From contig NZ_CP104264.1 of the NCBI RefSeq assembly GCF_025244845.1, positions 620,001 through 684,000 of the forward strand: DNA of 64,000 nucleotides. Direction: 5' to 3'. Positions 56,170 to 64,000 of the stretch are shown piece by piece. The stretch is from Arthrobacter sp. zg-Y1171. Its GTDB lineage: Bacteria > Actinomycetota > Actinomycetes > Actinomycetales > Micrococcaceae. Position 1 is the stretch's first letter; each line of letters opens with the position of its first letter. The position numbers and the translations under genes are program-made. Below the pieces are notes generated by a model, which saw only the letters and a list, made by a program, of their open reading frames with translations, ran no database searches and was not told the DNA's origin.

Positions 56170-56799
56170 AGATAGAGGGGCTGGTCAGGTGAGCGCCGAG
56201 GCAGCAACGGACGATTGCGTGCTCGGTGAGGACGTGCCGGAGCTGGACCGGGTGCGTCGTCACAACCCCGGCCCAGAGCTGAGCGCAGCGTCCCCGGCGG
56301 TGTGTCTTGTCGAATCGCGGACCAGTTCTTGGCCTCCGTGGTTGTGGTGGTCAACGTGATGCGGCTGCTGGGCGGCCTATCCACAGCGAGGAGTGAGACG
56401 GTGCGCATAGCCGGCCCGCTTCTGATATGTGCCGCGGGTACGTCTATATGTTCCCGGAGTTCAGCACTACGGTGTGTTTCGCCCACGCGGAGGGAGCTAG
56501 CGTTCTTGCCGGACCTTCCGCTGGGTCCGGCCGCTGTGCTGATCCTGCCACAGGTGGTGAAAGCGGGGCAGCTTGTTGCGCGCGGTCTGCCGGTTTCCTT
56601 GTCCTGAGCCGGCTGCCGTTGTCGCTGCGCACTTGCCGGCCATCAGCACGGTGACAGGCCACAAGGCAGCAAGACTCAAATTCCGCGGTGTTAGATGGAG
56701 CCAATGACCCGAGCGAAGCCGGGAGCGACGATGGAAATGAGTGGGGGAACATCATGCAAGTGTCCGTGAGAGTAGGAAGGAGTGCTTGGAGTGAGGACC
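56170..56799. other. Non-coding or decayed stretch
   Basis: About 630 nt after the HEPN gene. All open frames are Arg/Pro/Ser-rich without ribosome sites or recognisable motifs, and GC rises again. It may include the decayed 3' end of the methyltransferase pseudogene. Confidence 0.5.
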
Positions 56800-57868
56800 G
56801 TCCGGTTTCCCGGGCAGCCCGCTCCCTGGTGCCCCACCCGCCGAACGGATCCACCACTAGGTCACCAGGGTCTGAGACCACTTCCAGCCATCCGACGGAA
56901 CAGTGTCACGTGTTTGGCATAGGCGAATGGTGCAGCGAAGGTCTGCTGCTCCCGGTACGCGTCCTCATGGTTGGTATGTCGGCATCCAGCCGCTAGGACC
57001 ACAGGTTTCCCACCATTTTGGGTTTCCCTCTGGGAGACATAGGACGGGCGGAACGGAACTCTCGGAATCACAATCTCCGCACCCTCGGCCAACATCTGCG
57101 CGAGGCGATCCGGACTGTACCGGCTTGGCAACCGCAGACGGAATCCGCCTTCGTTTCGTCTCGCGGTGATAACGACGTCGTCCATCAACTCGGCGGCGAT
57201 CCCCGGTGAGGAATGGTCGCCCGTAGCGTAGATGCTGTCGGCACAGCTCAAACTGACGCTTCCCGCCGGGAACCGGAGCATGACAATCGGATTTCCCGAT
57301 GCGCTAACGGCACGCGCTTTCTCGCACCGGTGACCCCCGAAACGAGCGGAGGCATTGCGGTGCGCCGCCGGGCATACACGAGCAGGAAATCAAGGGTGCT
57401 GGCCAGCTCGCCATGCAAGTAGCTAGGTCGGCGAGTGCGTTCCCACACCACGGCGCCGACGTAGTTCCCCGACCCGAACACCGCATCGCAGGCCACGCGC
57501 GCCAACCCCAGCTGCCGGTCATTCACCTGCAGCCCAAAACTCCCGTCCTCCCGCAGCAGCATGCGTGACCCCTCCGCTACGGAACGGATTAGCTCCGGCC
57601 AGTCCCCATCAGTGCGGTGATCCCTGAACGGCCTGCGCTCAGACCGCCGAGTGTTGTAGGGCGGGTCTGCATACACCAGCCGCGCGGAGTCGGTTGGGCC
57701 TGACTCGGCCAGCGCCCGTAGCACCGCACGGGCATCGCCGTGCAGGCATGGCTGGTTCCGCTCGCGAGATGCATCCCACCATTGTTTCCCAGTCAGTCGG
57801 AACCGCTTCAATCCAGGACTGCTGACGGCGGGCAGCAGAGGCGGGGAGAGACTCATGGGTTGCCGCAC
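56800..57868 (-). pseudogene. Frameshifted beta-class (type III Mod-like) DNA methyltransferase
   Basis: Three consecutive minus-strand frames make one methyltransferase. Frame one (57868 to about 57300) has C-L-H-G-D-A-R-A-V-L, the catalytic A-D-P-P-Y-N-T-R and V-V-W-E-R-T-R-R-P-S-Y. Frame two, after a shift near 57290-57310, continues G-N-P-I-V-M-L-R-F-P-A-G-S-V to M-A-G-S. Frame three, after a shift near 56868-56880, has D-P-G-D-L-V-V-D-P-F-G-G-W-G-T, the AdoMet motif. Both catalytic regions are present but disconnected, so the gene is probably inactive. The exact 3' end is unclear. Confidence 0.75.
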
Positions 57869-57959
57869 ACATAGGAGTTACGGGCCCCGCCCGACCAGGG
57901 ATATCGGGGGGGGTCCCGCGGCACAGTGGTGAAGGTATGGCCGGCTGCCGCACACATAG
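57861..57959. repeat. 14-bp direct repeat pair
   Basis: TGCCGCACACATAG occurs at 57861-57874 and again at 57946-57959, 85 bp apart, spanning the 5' end of the methyltransferase pseudogene. It could be a regulatory site pair or a duplication scar. Confidence 0.6.
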
Positions 57960-58017
57960 AGGGTGACACGACAACCGATACGCGGCGGATTGCCGCCGGA
58001 AACAAGAACGGAACAAC

Positions 58018-58326
58018 ATGCACGTGTTTATGCGAACGGTAGACCAGATGACGCCGGACTTTTATCCCCCTGCGTGGTTGCTGATCGTGGCTGCCGTGGC
58101 GGTGCTGTTGTTGATCGGCAGCAACACATCAGCGGGAGCAGGCATGCTTTTGGGCGGAATCTGCGGATTGGGGACGTTCCTGCTGCTCATGTTCCGCACA
58201 GTGATCTGGGTGGCCAACTATACGGGTCCTACGACGGAGGGGCTTGAACTGCTGACTCAGCTCTCCATCGCGCTGGCTGTCTGGATCGGCCTTTTCGGAG
58301 TGATCGGGTTGCTCGCCCGCGAATGA
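58018..58326 (+). CDS. Small three-helix membrane protein
   Basis: 102 aa. Hydrophobic segments are at about 19-36 (A-W-L-L-I-V-A-A-V-A-V-L-L-L), 40-63 and 80-99. No family is recognised. GGA lies 5 nt before the ATG. It is followed after 51 nt by another membrane protein gene, so the two may be cotranscribed. Confidence 0.6.
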   Translation: MHVFMRTVDQMTPDFYPPAWLLIVAAVAVLLLIGSNTSAGAGMLLGGICGLGTFLLLMFRTVIWVANYTGPTTEGLELLTQLSIALAVWIGLFGVIGLLARE

Positions 58327-58377
58327 TCCGGTGCTGTGTCGTCAAGTTCCATCGAATTCTTAACAGAAAGCAAAATA

Positions 58378-58950
58378 ATGACCCAGCTGGAAACTCTGCC
58401 CGCCCTGCCCACACGCTCCATCCCACACAAAAGCCTGACCATCGCTGCTGCTGCCCTGACTGCCATCCTGGTAGTGCCCTCAGCCCTGAGCGGCGACCTT
58501 CTGGGCGCCATCTTCACGTTCATGCTGGTCCCGATCCTGTGCCTAGTCCGTGCCTACCGGATCCGTGCCGGGCGACGTTGGCTGATTGGTGCCGTGCTGC
58601 TGGCGCTGGCCATGCTGGCGGCCTCGGTTCACTCGGTATTGGGCGGCAGCGACTACGCCTGGCTGGGCGTAGTGGTCCTTGTCAAGGACGTCGTCTGCAT
58701 TGTCTGGGGCGAAGGGGAGCGGCGGTTCGGCAGTGAAAAGCGCTGGGCTGCGGCAACCGCCATTGCCGTCGAACACGGAACCGCCACTTGGTTTGTTGCC
58801 CACGCGAGCCCTGCCGGGGAGCAGACACGCGTGGTGCTGCATTCACCTGGCCGTGACCCGTGGAACACCGCAGTTTGGGGCACGGTTCAGCCCGGCATGC
58901 TGCTGGTCCTCACCTCGGCGCGGGAAATTCTGTACGCGGGCTGGGCCTAA
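58378..58950 (+). CDS. Uncharacterised membrane protein
   Basis: 190 aa. Three or four hydrophobic helices occupy about 20-105 (I-A-A-A-A-L-T-A-I-L, L-I-G-A-V-L-L-A-L-A-M-L, Y-A-W-L-G-V-V-V-L-V). A soluble C-terminal part of ~80 residues looks beta-rich (T-R-V-V-L-H-S, W-G-T-V-Q-P-G-M-L-L-V-L). The ATG at 58378 follows AGAAAG. No function can be given. A hairpin follows its stop by 10 nt. Confidence 0.65.
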   Translation: MTQLETLPALPTRSIPHKSLTIAAAALTAILVVPSALSGDLLGAIFTFMLVPILCLVRAYRIRAGRRWLIGAVLLALAMLAASVHSVLGGSDYAWLGVVVLVKDVVCIVWGEGERRFGSEKRWAAATAIAVEHGTATWFVAHASPAGEQTRVVLHSPGRDPWNTAVWGTVQPGMLLVLTSAREILYAGWA

Positions 58951-58960
58951 CTAGCCACAT

Positions 58961-58997
58961 GACGACGGCGGTACGCACACCCGGGCCCGCCGTCGTC
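58961..58997 (+). terminator. Hairpin terminator
   Basis: GACGACGGCGG (58961-58971) pairs with CCGCCGTCGTC (58987-58997), followed by CTTCTC. It ends the preceding small membrane-protein unit. Confidence 0.7.
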
Positions 58998-59022
58998 CTT
59001 CTCATCATCCTGGAGGTTTCTT

Positions 59023-59620
59023 ATGATTGATCGTCCCGACATCTTGCTGCTGGAAGGCGCCGAGGAGACCATCGCGCTTGGTACGGGGTCCGCCTTGAGT
59101 GTTCTTGTGATTCCGTACCAGGACGCAGGCGTGGACTACCGCCCGCAACTGAACGACGCGGAGGACGCGGAGCGTATGCATCTGCAGATGTCAGCACTGC
59201 GCATGCCGGGTATCCGCCTGCCGACCTCGCTTCCGTGCACCGAAGCATCGACCGGGTTACGGCAACATTGAGCAGTTGGAGATACGCCGAGAACCCCGAC
59301 CCTGAAAAGGACGCCGCTTGGGGATGGCACCGCTTCGGTTTGGCGCCTCGGGGAGGAAGCTGTATTCGCTTAACCACGGGGATGGCAATGCATGGCTACT
59401 GGGTTCCTGTAACCCGTTGAGGAGGGCGTACCTTCTCCACAAAGCGGCCGGACGCTGTGTTAATCAGATGGTGCGCTCCAGACCAAGCGGGATCGAATCA
59501 CTTGCTATCGGAGAGACGGATCTCAGTGCATTGGAGCGGGACCTGCATCGGGACGGAGTGCAGCTGACCTCCTGGTTGTGGCACCCGGATGCGGACCACA
59601 ACGAGGTTCAGGAACCCTGA
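59023..59620 (+). pseudogene. Probable frameshifted gene, unknown product
   Basis: A strong GGAGG stands 6 nt before ATG 59023, and the first frame reads M-I-D-R-P-D-I-L-L-L-E-G-A-E-E-T, then degenerates near 59215. A second frame continues A-D-L-A-S-V-H-R-S-I-D-R-V-T-A-T-L-S-S-W, and a third from about 59320 runs K-L-Y-S-L-N-H-G-D-G-N-A-W to the stop at 59620. One protein of about 195 aa broken by two shifts explains this best; a short 82-aa protein plus a separate ORF is possible. No family recognised. Confidence 0.45.
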
Positions 59621-59966
59621 TCAGGGTCTGTAGCTGTATGGGCCTCGTGCAACTGCGGCAGCGATGGCCCCAGTGTCACATCCCTATCGTCGCCGGCTGC
59701 GGAAGTTTGAGCGAGGCTGACGACTTCCTGTCGACATGCCTGCGAGGGTAGTAGAACGGAATTATTATCCCGGAGCAGAATGGCGATACAAATCCGAGGT
59801 GCCTAATGGATGGCACTCAATGGAAAGATCGAGCAGTATTCAGCTTTCTCTTGCGGCCGGTGAGGTGTGGGTTTGAATACCCAGATGCATCCATAAGAGT
59901 ATCTTTAATGATTGCCTCACCTTTCTCCCTTGTGGCAGCTATCAACCCGTGATGAAAGGTGAAACC
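59621..59966. other. Intergenic region, no gene seen
   Basis: 346 nt, AT-richer toward 59870-59930. GGTGAGG (59859-59865) and CCTCACC (59915-59921) form an inverted pair with GGGT/ACCC inside. Possibly promoter DNA for the next gene. Confidence 0.4.
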
Positions 59967-60596
59967 ATGTCCACGATTGACAGCGACAACCCGTTTCAAG
60001 CACCTCCCGTTCCAGACCCGGAAACCGATCACGACGGAATTATTTGGGCAGCCCCGCATACTCACGAAGTGGCTGTGGAAGAAGGAATTGAAGCGGTCTC
60101 GCAAGCTATGGCCGCGCGAGCAAGGGGAGATGACGAGGGCGCCCTCATCTTCCAGGCAACGTGGTTGCATCTCACCAACCGGCAGTTCCTCGCTTCCTTG
60201 CTAACCCTGACAAGCCGGAAGCTTGATGAGTCGGCTGGCTGCATCAACCTGGCCTTTGTTCCCGGTGCCCATTCGAGTATCCCCGCGTGGGCTGCCGCCC
60301 TGATTCCGGACGAGGGCATCGAAGCAGGCCTTCCATCGCAGTTAGTTGCAGATGCCTGCCTTTCAAGTTACCGGACACTTGATCCCGAAGTGCTGGACAT
60401 GGTCATGCAGGATCCCGACCTATTGATGGCGTACGACCGCGCCCTCCTGGGAACAGCCTTGCTCTCGGCTTACCGGGGCGAGAATCTAGATGCGCTGGAA
60501 GGGCTGCTTCAAAAAAATACTGATCCTTTTGAAGTGTTGCATTCACTACTGCAAGTTTTTGATTATGTTGCAAGTGAAGTGGATGACGCGCAGTGA
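59967..60596 (+). CDS. Hypothetical 209-aa acidic protein
   Basis: Predicted soluble and mostly helical (E-G-I-E-A-V-S-Q-A-M-A-A-R-A, L-D-A-L-E-G-L-L-Q-K), acidic, with no signal peptide or known motif. AAAGGTG precedes the ATG at 59967 by 5 nt. It stands alone between the decayed zone and arcA. I do not recognise it. Confidence 0.65.
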   Translation: MSTIDSDNPFQAPPVPDPETDHDGIIWAAPHTHEVAVEEGIEAVSQAMAARARGDDEGALIFQATWLHLTNRQFLASLLTLTSRKLDESAGCINLAFVPGAHSSIPAWAAALIPDEGIEAGLPSQLVADACLSSYRTLDPEVLDMVMQDPDLLMAYDRALLGTALLSAYRGENLDALEGLLQKNTDPFEVLHSLLQVFDYVASEVDDAQ

Positions 60597-60720
60597 AGCC
60601 ATAATCCTTACCGCTAAAGACGGCCTTTGATGAACGTGAATCCGATCGGGTGACCAGTCAAGTCGTCTGCGACGCCAACCCCTCCGCCTCAGCCGCGCAT
60701 GGAGGCATAGTTTTCGGCCT

Positions 60721-60792
60721 GATTCGGATCCCTGCTCCCTTTTCTGCAAGGATGCTTGTAAGGCTACTGACGAAGGGGATCCAGTGCAGGGA
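60721..60792 (+). promoter_or_regulatory. Leader element A upstream of arcA
   Basis: This 72-nt stretch begins GATTCGG and ends GCAGGGA. It matches the element at 62264-62336: the first 7 bases are identical, then 30 nt are partly similar and of exactly equal length, then 16 nt GTAAGGCT-R-CTGACGAA, then a GCAGGGA end. It ends 59 nt before the arcA ATG. Internal pairing CCCTGC/GCAGGG could close a stem. It could be a leader RNA or a shared promoter/operator. Confidence 0.6.
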
Positions 60793-60851
60793 CCAGACAG
60801 GAATATCGGGTGGATGAAAACAGGGTTCCGATCCGGCAGGATGGCCCGCCG

Positions 60852-62111
60852 ATGAACACTCGCACACAGGAACCCACCGCCACCTACGGGGTGCACTCCG
60901 AGGTCGGGAAACTACGCAAAGTCCTGGTCTGCGCCCCGGGCCTCGCCCACGAACGGCTCACCCCCACCAACCGGGAAGACCTGCTGTTCGATGACGTGAT
61001 GTGGGTGGAAAACGCCCAGCGCGACCACGCCGACTTCGTCACCAAGATGGAAAACCACGGCGTGGACGTCGTGGAACTGCACGACCTGCTGGGACAGACC
61101 ATGGACCTGCCCGAGGCACGGACCTGGCTGCTGGACCGGAAAATCGTCGCCAACCGGGTCGGACTGGGACTGGTGTCCGGCACCCGGGCGTTCCTGGATT
61201 CGCTGACCGGCACGGAGCTGGCACGCTATCTCATCGGCGGGCTCGCGACGTCGGACCTTCCCGCCGACTACCGCACCGGTTACATCGCCCTGGCCCGGGA
61301 ATCCTCGGGCCGGCCCGAGTACCTCCTGCCGCCGCTGCCCAATACCCTCTACACCCGGGACACCACCTGCTGGGTCGGCGGCGGACTGACGCTGAACCCG
61401 CTGTACTGGCCGGCCCGCCACGACGAGACCCTGCTGATGCAGGCCATCTATCGGTTCCATCCCGAGTACGCGGCGTCCACCGTCTGGTGGGGCGACGGGG
61501 AACAGGACTGGGGCCAGGCCTACCTCGAAGGCGGGGACGTGATGCCGGTGGGCAACGGCACCGTGCTGATCGGCATGGGGGAGCGCACCTCCCGCCAGGC
61601 CATCACCCAGCTCGCGCAGTCGCTGTTCGCCGCCGAGGCCGCCGAGCGGATCGTCGTGGCCGGCATGCCCAAACTGCGCGCCGCGATGCACCTGGACACC
61701 GTGTTCACCTTCGCCGACCGGGACCTGGCCACCATCCACCCGGCCATCGTGGACGGCATCCACGCCTTCACCATCCACCCCTCGGACCGCAGCCCCGGGC
61801 TGGAGGTGCGGGACCACCGCGACCGCCGCTTCGTGGACGTGGTGGCCGAGTCCATGGGCTACAAAAAGCTGCGCCTGGTGGAGACGGCCGGCGACTACTC
61901 GGCCTCCGAACGGCAGCAGTGGGACAGCGCGAACAACGCCGTCGCCCTGGAACCGGGCGTGGTGTTCACCTATGACCGCAACACCCAGACCAATGCGGCG
62001 CTACGGAACGCCGGTGTCGAGGTGATCCCGATTGTCGGGGCCGAGCTCGGCCGCGGCCGCGGCGGCGGGCACTGCATGACCTGCCCGATCATCCGGGACG
62101 GCTTGGACTAG
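60852..62111 (+). CDS. arcA: Arginine deiminase
   Basis: 419 aa, full length. It hydrolyses arginine to citrulline and ammonia. Signature segments are [28 protein letters not shown] (substrate-binding Asp), [15 protein letters not shown] (catalytic His-Asp) and the nucleophile in G-G-G-H-C-M-T-C-P near the C-terminus. The ATG at 60852 aligns with the usual N-terminus. An ArcD-like antiporter follows, but no arcB or arcC is within the window. Confidence 0.97.
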   Translation: MNTRTQEPTATYGVHSEVGKLRKVLVCAPGLAHERLTPTNREDLLFDDVMWVENAQRDHADFVTKMENHGVDVVELHDLLGQTMDLPEARTWLLDRKIVANRVGLGLVSGTRAFLDSLTGTELARYLIGGLATSDLPADYRTGYIALARESSGRPEYLLPPLPNTLYTRDTTCWVGGGLTLNPLYWPARHDETLLMQAIYRFHPEYAASTVWWGDGEQDWGQAYLEGGDVMPVGNGTVLIGMGERTSRQAITQLAQSLFAAEAAERIVVAGMPKLRAAMHLDTVFTFADRDLATIHPAIVDGIHAFTIHPSDRSPGLEVRDHRDRRFVDVVAESMGYKKLRLVETAGDYSASERQQWDSANNAVALEPGVVFTYDRNTQTNAALRNAGVEVIPIVGAELGRGRGGGHCMTCPIIRDGLD

Positions 62112-62122
62112 CAACGACGGCG

Positions 62123-62164
62123 GTGGCCGGGCGGCGGCTGGCATGTGACCGCGGCCCCGGCCAC
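62123..62164 (+). terminator. Hairpin after arcA
   Basis: GTGGCCGGG (62123-62131) pairs with CCCGGCCAC (62156-62164); the interior is GC-rich and can pair further. It is 12 nt after the arcA stop and has no T run. Confidence 0.5.
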
Positions 62165-62263
62165 GGTTTCGATGTGGACTCCAGCGAACGCACCGCCGTT
62201 GACGGGTACATGCCTTTCCACTGCAAGGGCCCCTTCGGCAACCGCCTGCGGGCACTGGCCGCC

Positions 62264-62336
62264 GATTCGGAACCCGTCGCCTCCTTCTGAGAGAATAATG
62301 GTAAGGCTGCTGACGAAAAAGGAACCCCTGCAGGGA
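62264..62336 (+). promoter_or_regulatory. Leader element B upstream of the ArcD-like gene
   Basis: Second copy of the element before arcA (60721-60792), ending 67 nt before the antiporter ATG. The near-constant distance to both start codons and the conserved GTAAGGCT-R-CTGACGAA core argue for function. Regulation by arginine is a plausible inference. Confidence 0.6.
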
Positions 62337-62403
62337 GCGGGCGGCCCATCCACTGTTGTCTAACCGGTGTGACCTCAGCCGCCACGCCCGATTGGAAAGA
62401 ACC

Positions 62404-63852
62404 ATGTCTAATCCGCCTGCTCAGGGAGGGAAGGCTCCAGCAGCCAAACTCTCCCTGCTGACCCTCACCACCGTGGTGATCGGGTCCATGGTCGGGGCCG
62501 GGGTGTTTTCCCTGCCCCAGCGCTTCGCCGAGGAAACCGGGGTGTGGGGTGCGCTGGTCGCCTGGCTGATTGCGGGTTCCGGCATGCTGATGCTGGCCTT
62601 TGTGTTCCAGCGGCTGTCCATGCGCAAGCCGGCGCTTGATGCGGGGGTCTTCGCCTACGCCAAGGCCGGCTTCGGAAATTACGTGGGGTTCTTCTCCGCG
62701 GCGGGTTACTGGGCCAGTGCCTGTGTTGGAAACGTCACCTACTGGGTGCTCACCATGTCCACGCTGGGAGCCCTGTTTCCGCAGCTGGGCGCAGGGGACA
62801 CCTTCCTCGCCGTCGTGCTGTCCTCGGCCGGACTGTGGGGATTCTTCTTCCTGATCAGGCGCGGCATCAAAGAAGCCACAGCCATTAACCGGATAGTCAC
62901 GATCGCCAAGGTTGTTCCCATTCTGGTCTTCGTGCTGTTTGCTGTCTTCCTGTTCGACCCCGCCGTCTTCGCGGGAAACCTTACCGGTGCGGACTATACG
63001 GGGCCGCTGTTCGAGCAGGTCAGCAACACGATGCTGGTGACGGTCTTCGTTTTCCTCGGTGTCGAAGGTGCCAGCGTGTATTCGCGCCATGCCCGACGGC
63101 GGGAGGACGTTGGCCGGGCCACCGTCCTCGGATTTCTGAGCGTCTTTGCCATCTTTGCCTCGGTCACGATCGTTTCCTACGGCGTCCTGCCGATGGAACA
63201 GCTCGCCGAGCTGCGCCAACCATCCATGGCGGGTGTCTTGGAAGCGGGAGTGGGGACCTGGGGTGTGGTGTTCGTCAGCGCAGGCCTGATCATTTCGGTG
63301 ATGGGGGCCTATCTGGCTTGGAGCCTGATGGCAGCGGAGGTCCTGTTCGTGGCGGCCACGGAGAAGGATATGCCGCGGTTCCTGTCCCGGGTCAGCGATG
63401 ACGATGTCCCGGTCAACGCCCTGCTGCTGAGCACCCTGCTCAGCCAGCTGGTAATGGTCATCACCTACTTCTCCGGGGACGCCTTCGACTTCGCACTGGA
63501 CATGACAGCGGTCCTGACGTTGTTTTCCCTCCTTTTCGCGGCCCTCTACGCCCTCAAGCTCGGTTGGAGCGGGGAAACGTATGAAGGAGCCCCGAGCCGC
63601 ACCCGGCGGGGCGACCTGGCCATTGCCGTCATTGCCACCATTTATTCAGTGTTCCTGGTCTATGCCGCCGGGCTGCCCCTGGTGCTGCTTTCGATGATCT
63701 TCTACGCCCCCGCCACCGTCCTGTTCGTGATTGCCCGCCGTGAACAAGGGCAGCGCGTTTTCCGGGGAGGGGAGCTGGTTCTTTTCCTCATTACTTTGGC
63801 AGGAGCCGTTGCAGGCGTGCTCGCCCTGACCCGGGGCTGGATAGCGCTCTGA
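62404..63852 (+). CDS. arcD: Basic amino acid/polyamine antiporter, probable arginine:ornithine exchanger
   Basis: 482 aa with about 12 membrane helices. The APC-superfamily start V-V-I-G-S-M-V-G-A-G-V-F-S-L-P is the APA-family signature (ArcD2/LysP-like antiporters). F-V-F-L-G-V-E-G-A-S-V-Y-S-R-H in TM6 is characteristic. GGAAAG precedes the ATG by 4 nt. Its position after arcA and its shared leader suggest arginine/ornithine exchange; the symbol is by analogy. Confidence 0.88.
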   Translation: MSNPPAQGGKAPAAKLSLLTLTTVVIGSMVGAGVFSLPQRFAEETGVWGALVAWLIAGSGMLMLAFVFQRLSMRKPALDAGVFAYAKAGFGNYVGFFSAAGYWASACVGNVTYWVLTMSTLGALFPQLGAGDTFLAVVLSSAGLWGFFFLIRRGIKEATAINRIVTIAKVVPILVFVLFAVFLFDPAVFAGNLTGADYTGPLFEQVSNTMLVTVFVFLGVEGASVYSRHARRREDVGRATVLGFLSVFAIFASVTIVSYGVLPMEQLAELRQPSMAGVLEAGVGTWGVVFVSAGLIISVMGAYLAWSLMAAEVLFVAATEKDMPRFLSRVSDDDVPVNALLLSTLLSQLVMVITYFSGDAFDFALDMTAVLTLFSLLFAALYALKLGWSGETYEGAPSRTRRGDLAIAVIATIYSVFLVYAAGLPLVLLSMIFYAPATVLFVIARREQGQRVFRGGELVLFLITLAGAVAGVLALTRGWIAL

Positions 63853-63916
63853 TTTAGCGGACTCGCGGGCTGGCCACACCATAAGGGTGGAGAACACCCA
63901 GCGCTCCCGCGCCAGC

Positions 63917-64000
63917 GTTGACGTCGTCGAATTCCCTGTCTGCTTGCCAGACCACGGAGCGCCCCGAGGTCCAGACCTGGCTGCTGGACCGCAAGATCAT
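63917..64000 (+). pseudogene. Decayed second arcA copy (5' truncated, runs off the window)
   Basis: The last 84 bases align with arcA positions 61062-61147. GTTGACGTCGTCGAA matches the V-D-V-V-E codons, and the end encodes T-W-L-L-D-R-K-I. The copy lacks the first ~70 codons, and between the two matching blocks it is 2 nt shorter than arcA, so the frame is broken. It lies 64 nt after the antiporter stop. The part beyond the window is unseen. Confidence 0.7.

Noticed and set aside
47603..59966. Integrase, transposase or att repeats framing the low-GC island
   Set aside because: No recombinase motifs, flanking direct repeats or tRNA gene were seen, so the mode of acquisition remains unknown.
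60721..60792. Known riboswitch (guanidine, lysine, T-box, SAM)
   Set aside because: None of the consensus cores I know for these classes is present, so it is reported only as a conserved leader.

Overview
The window is chromosomal DNA from a high-GC Gram-positive bacterium. The evidence is GC-rich third codon positions, frequent GTG/TTG starts, lipobox lipoproteins, an Excalibur-domain secreted nuclease, GluQRS, and divergent ROK- and LysR-controlled sugar clusters. I infer an Arthrobacter-like Micrococcaceae member; this rests on gene style, not on a marker gene.

Layout. (1) 0-18.4 kb, housekeeping and accessory metabolism: GNAT end, alpha/beta hydrolase, PPK2, secreted HNH lipoprotein, GluQRS, amino-acid permease, a translationally coupled ArsR-SRPBCC-SRPBCC-VOC operon with its probable operator, a BBE-type FAD oxidase, a secreted GH3 glycosidase with PA14 insert and His/Gly-rich tail, a secreted SNase-like lipoprotein, VOC proteins and an AraC regulator. 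(2) 18.6-30.3 kb, sugar uptake: a ChvE-MmsA-MmsB transporter, then a divergent cluster (binding protein, Gfo/Idh/MocA dehydrogenase and sugar isomerase on minus; ATPase, permease and ROK regulator on plus). (3) 30.3-37.4 kb: LysR regulator divergent from a coupled operon of FAD oxidoreductase, NAD-dependent epimerase/dehydrogenase and an SsuBCA/TauABC-type importer, then an SGNH hydrolase; the substrate is unknown.

(4) 37.9-47.6 kb: two uncharacterised plus-strand genes face a minus-strand three-gene operon of AddB-like nuclease, AddA/UvrD-like helicase-nuclease and a 510-aa protein with a CorA-like outline (long soluble part, helical stretch, two C-terminal membrane segments). All junctions overlap by 4 nt.

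(5) 47.9-56.2 kb, visibly lower GC: a probable defence island. It holds an MvaI/BcnI-type restriction endonuclease, a Dcm-type C5-cytosine methyltransferase with an N-terminal HTH, a tightly coupled four-gene operon (75 aa, GHKL/MORC-like ATPase, 286-aa unknown, 253-aa unknown) and a divergent HEPN-DUF3320 protein. The divergent promoter carries overlapping perfect palindromes. This is the best candidate for an incompletely described system. (6) 56.2-59.6 kb is a decayed zone with a frameshifted beta-class DNA methyltransferase, a 14-bp direct repeat, small membrane proteins and a second broken gene. (7) 60.7-64 kb: arginine deiminase arcA and an ArcD-like antiporter, each preceded by a similar ~72-nt leader, then a decayed second arcA copy running off the window end.

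No rRNA, tRNA, CRISPR array, transposase or integrase was recognised. Functions are read from motifs and family memory; no search was run.
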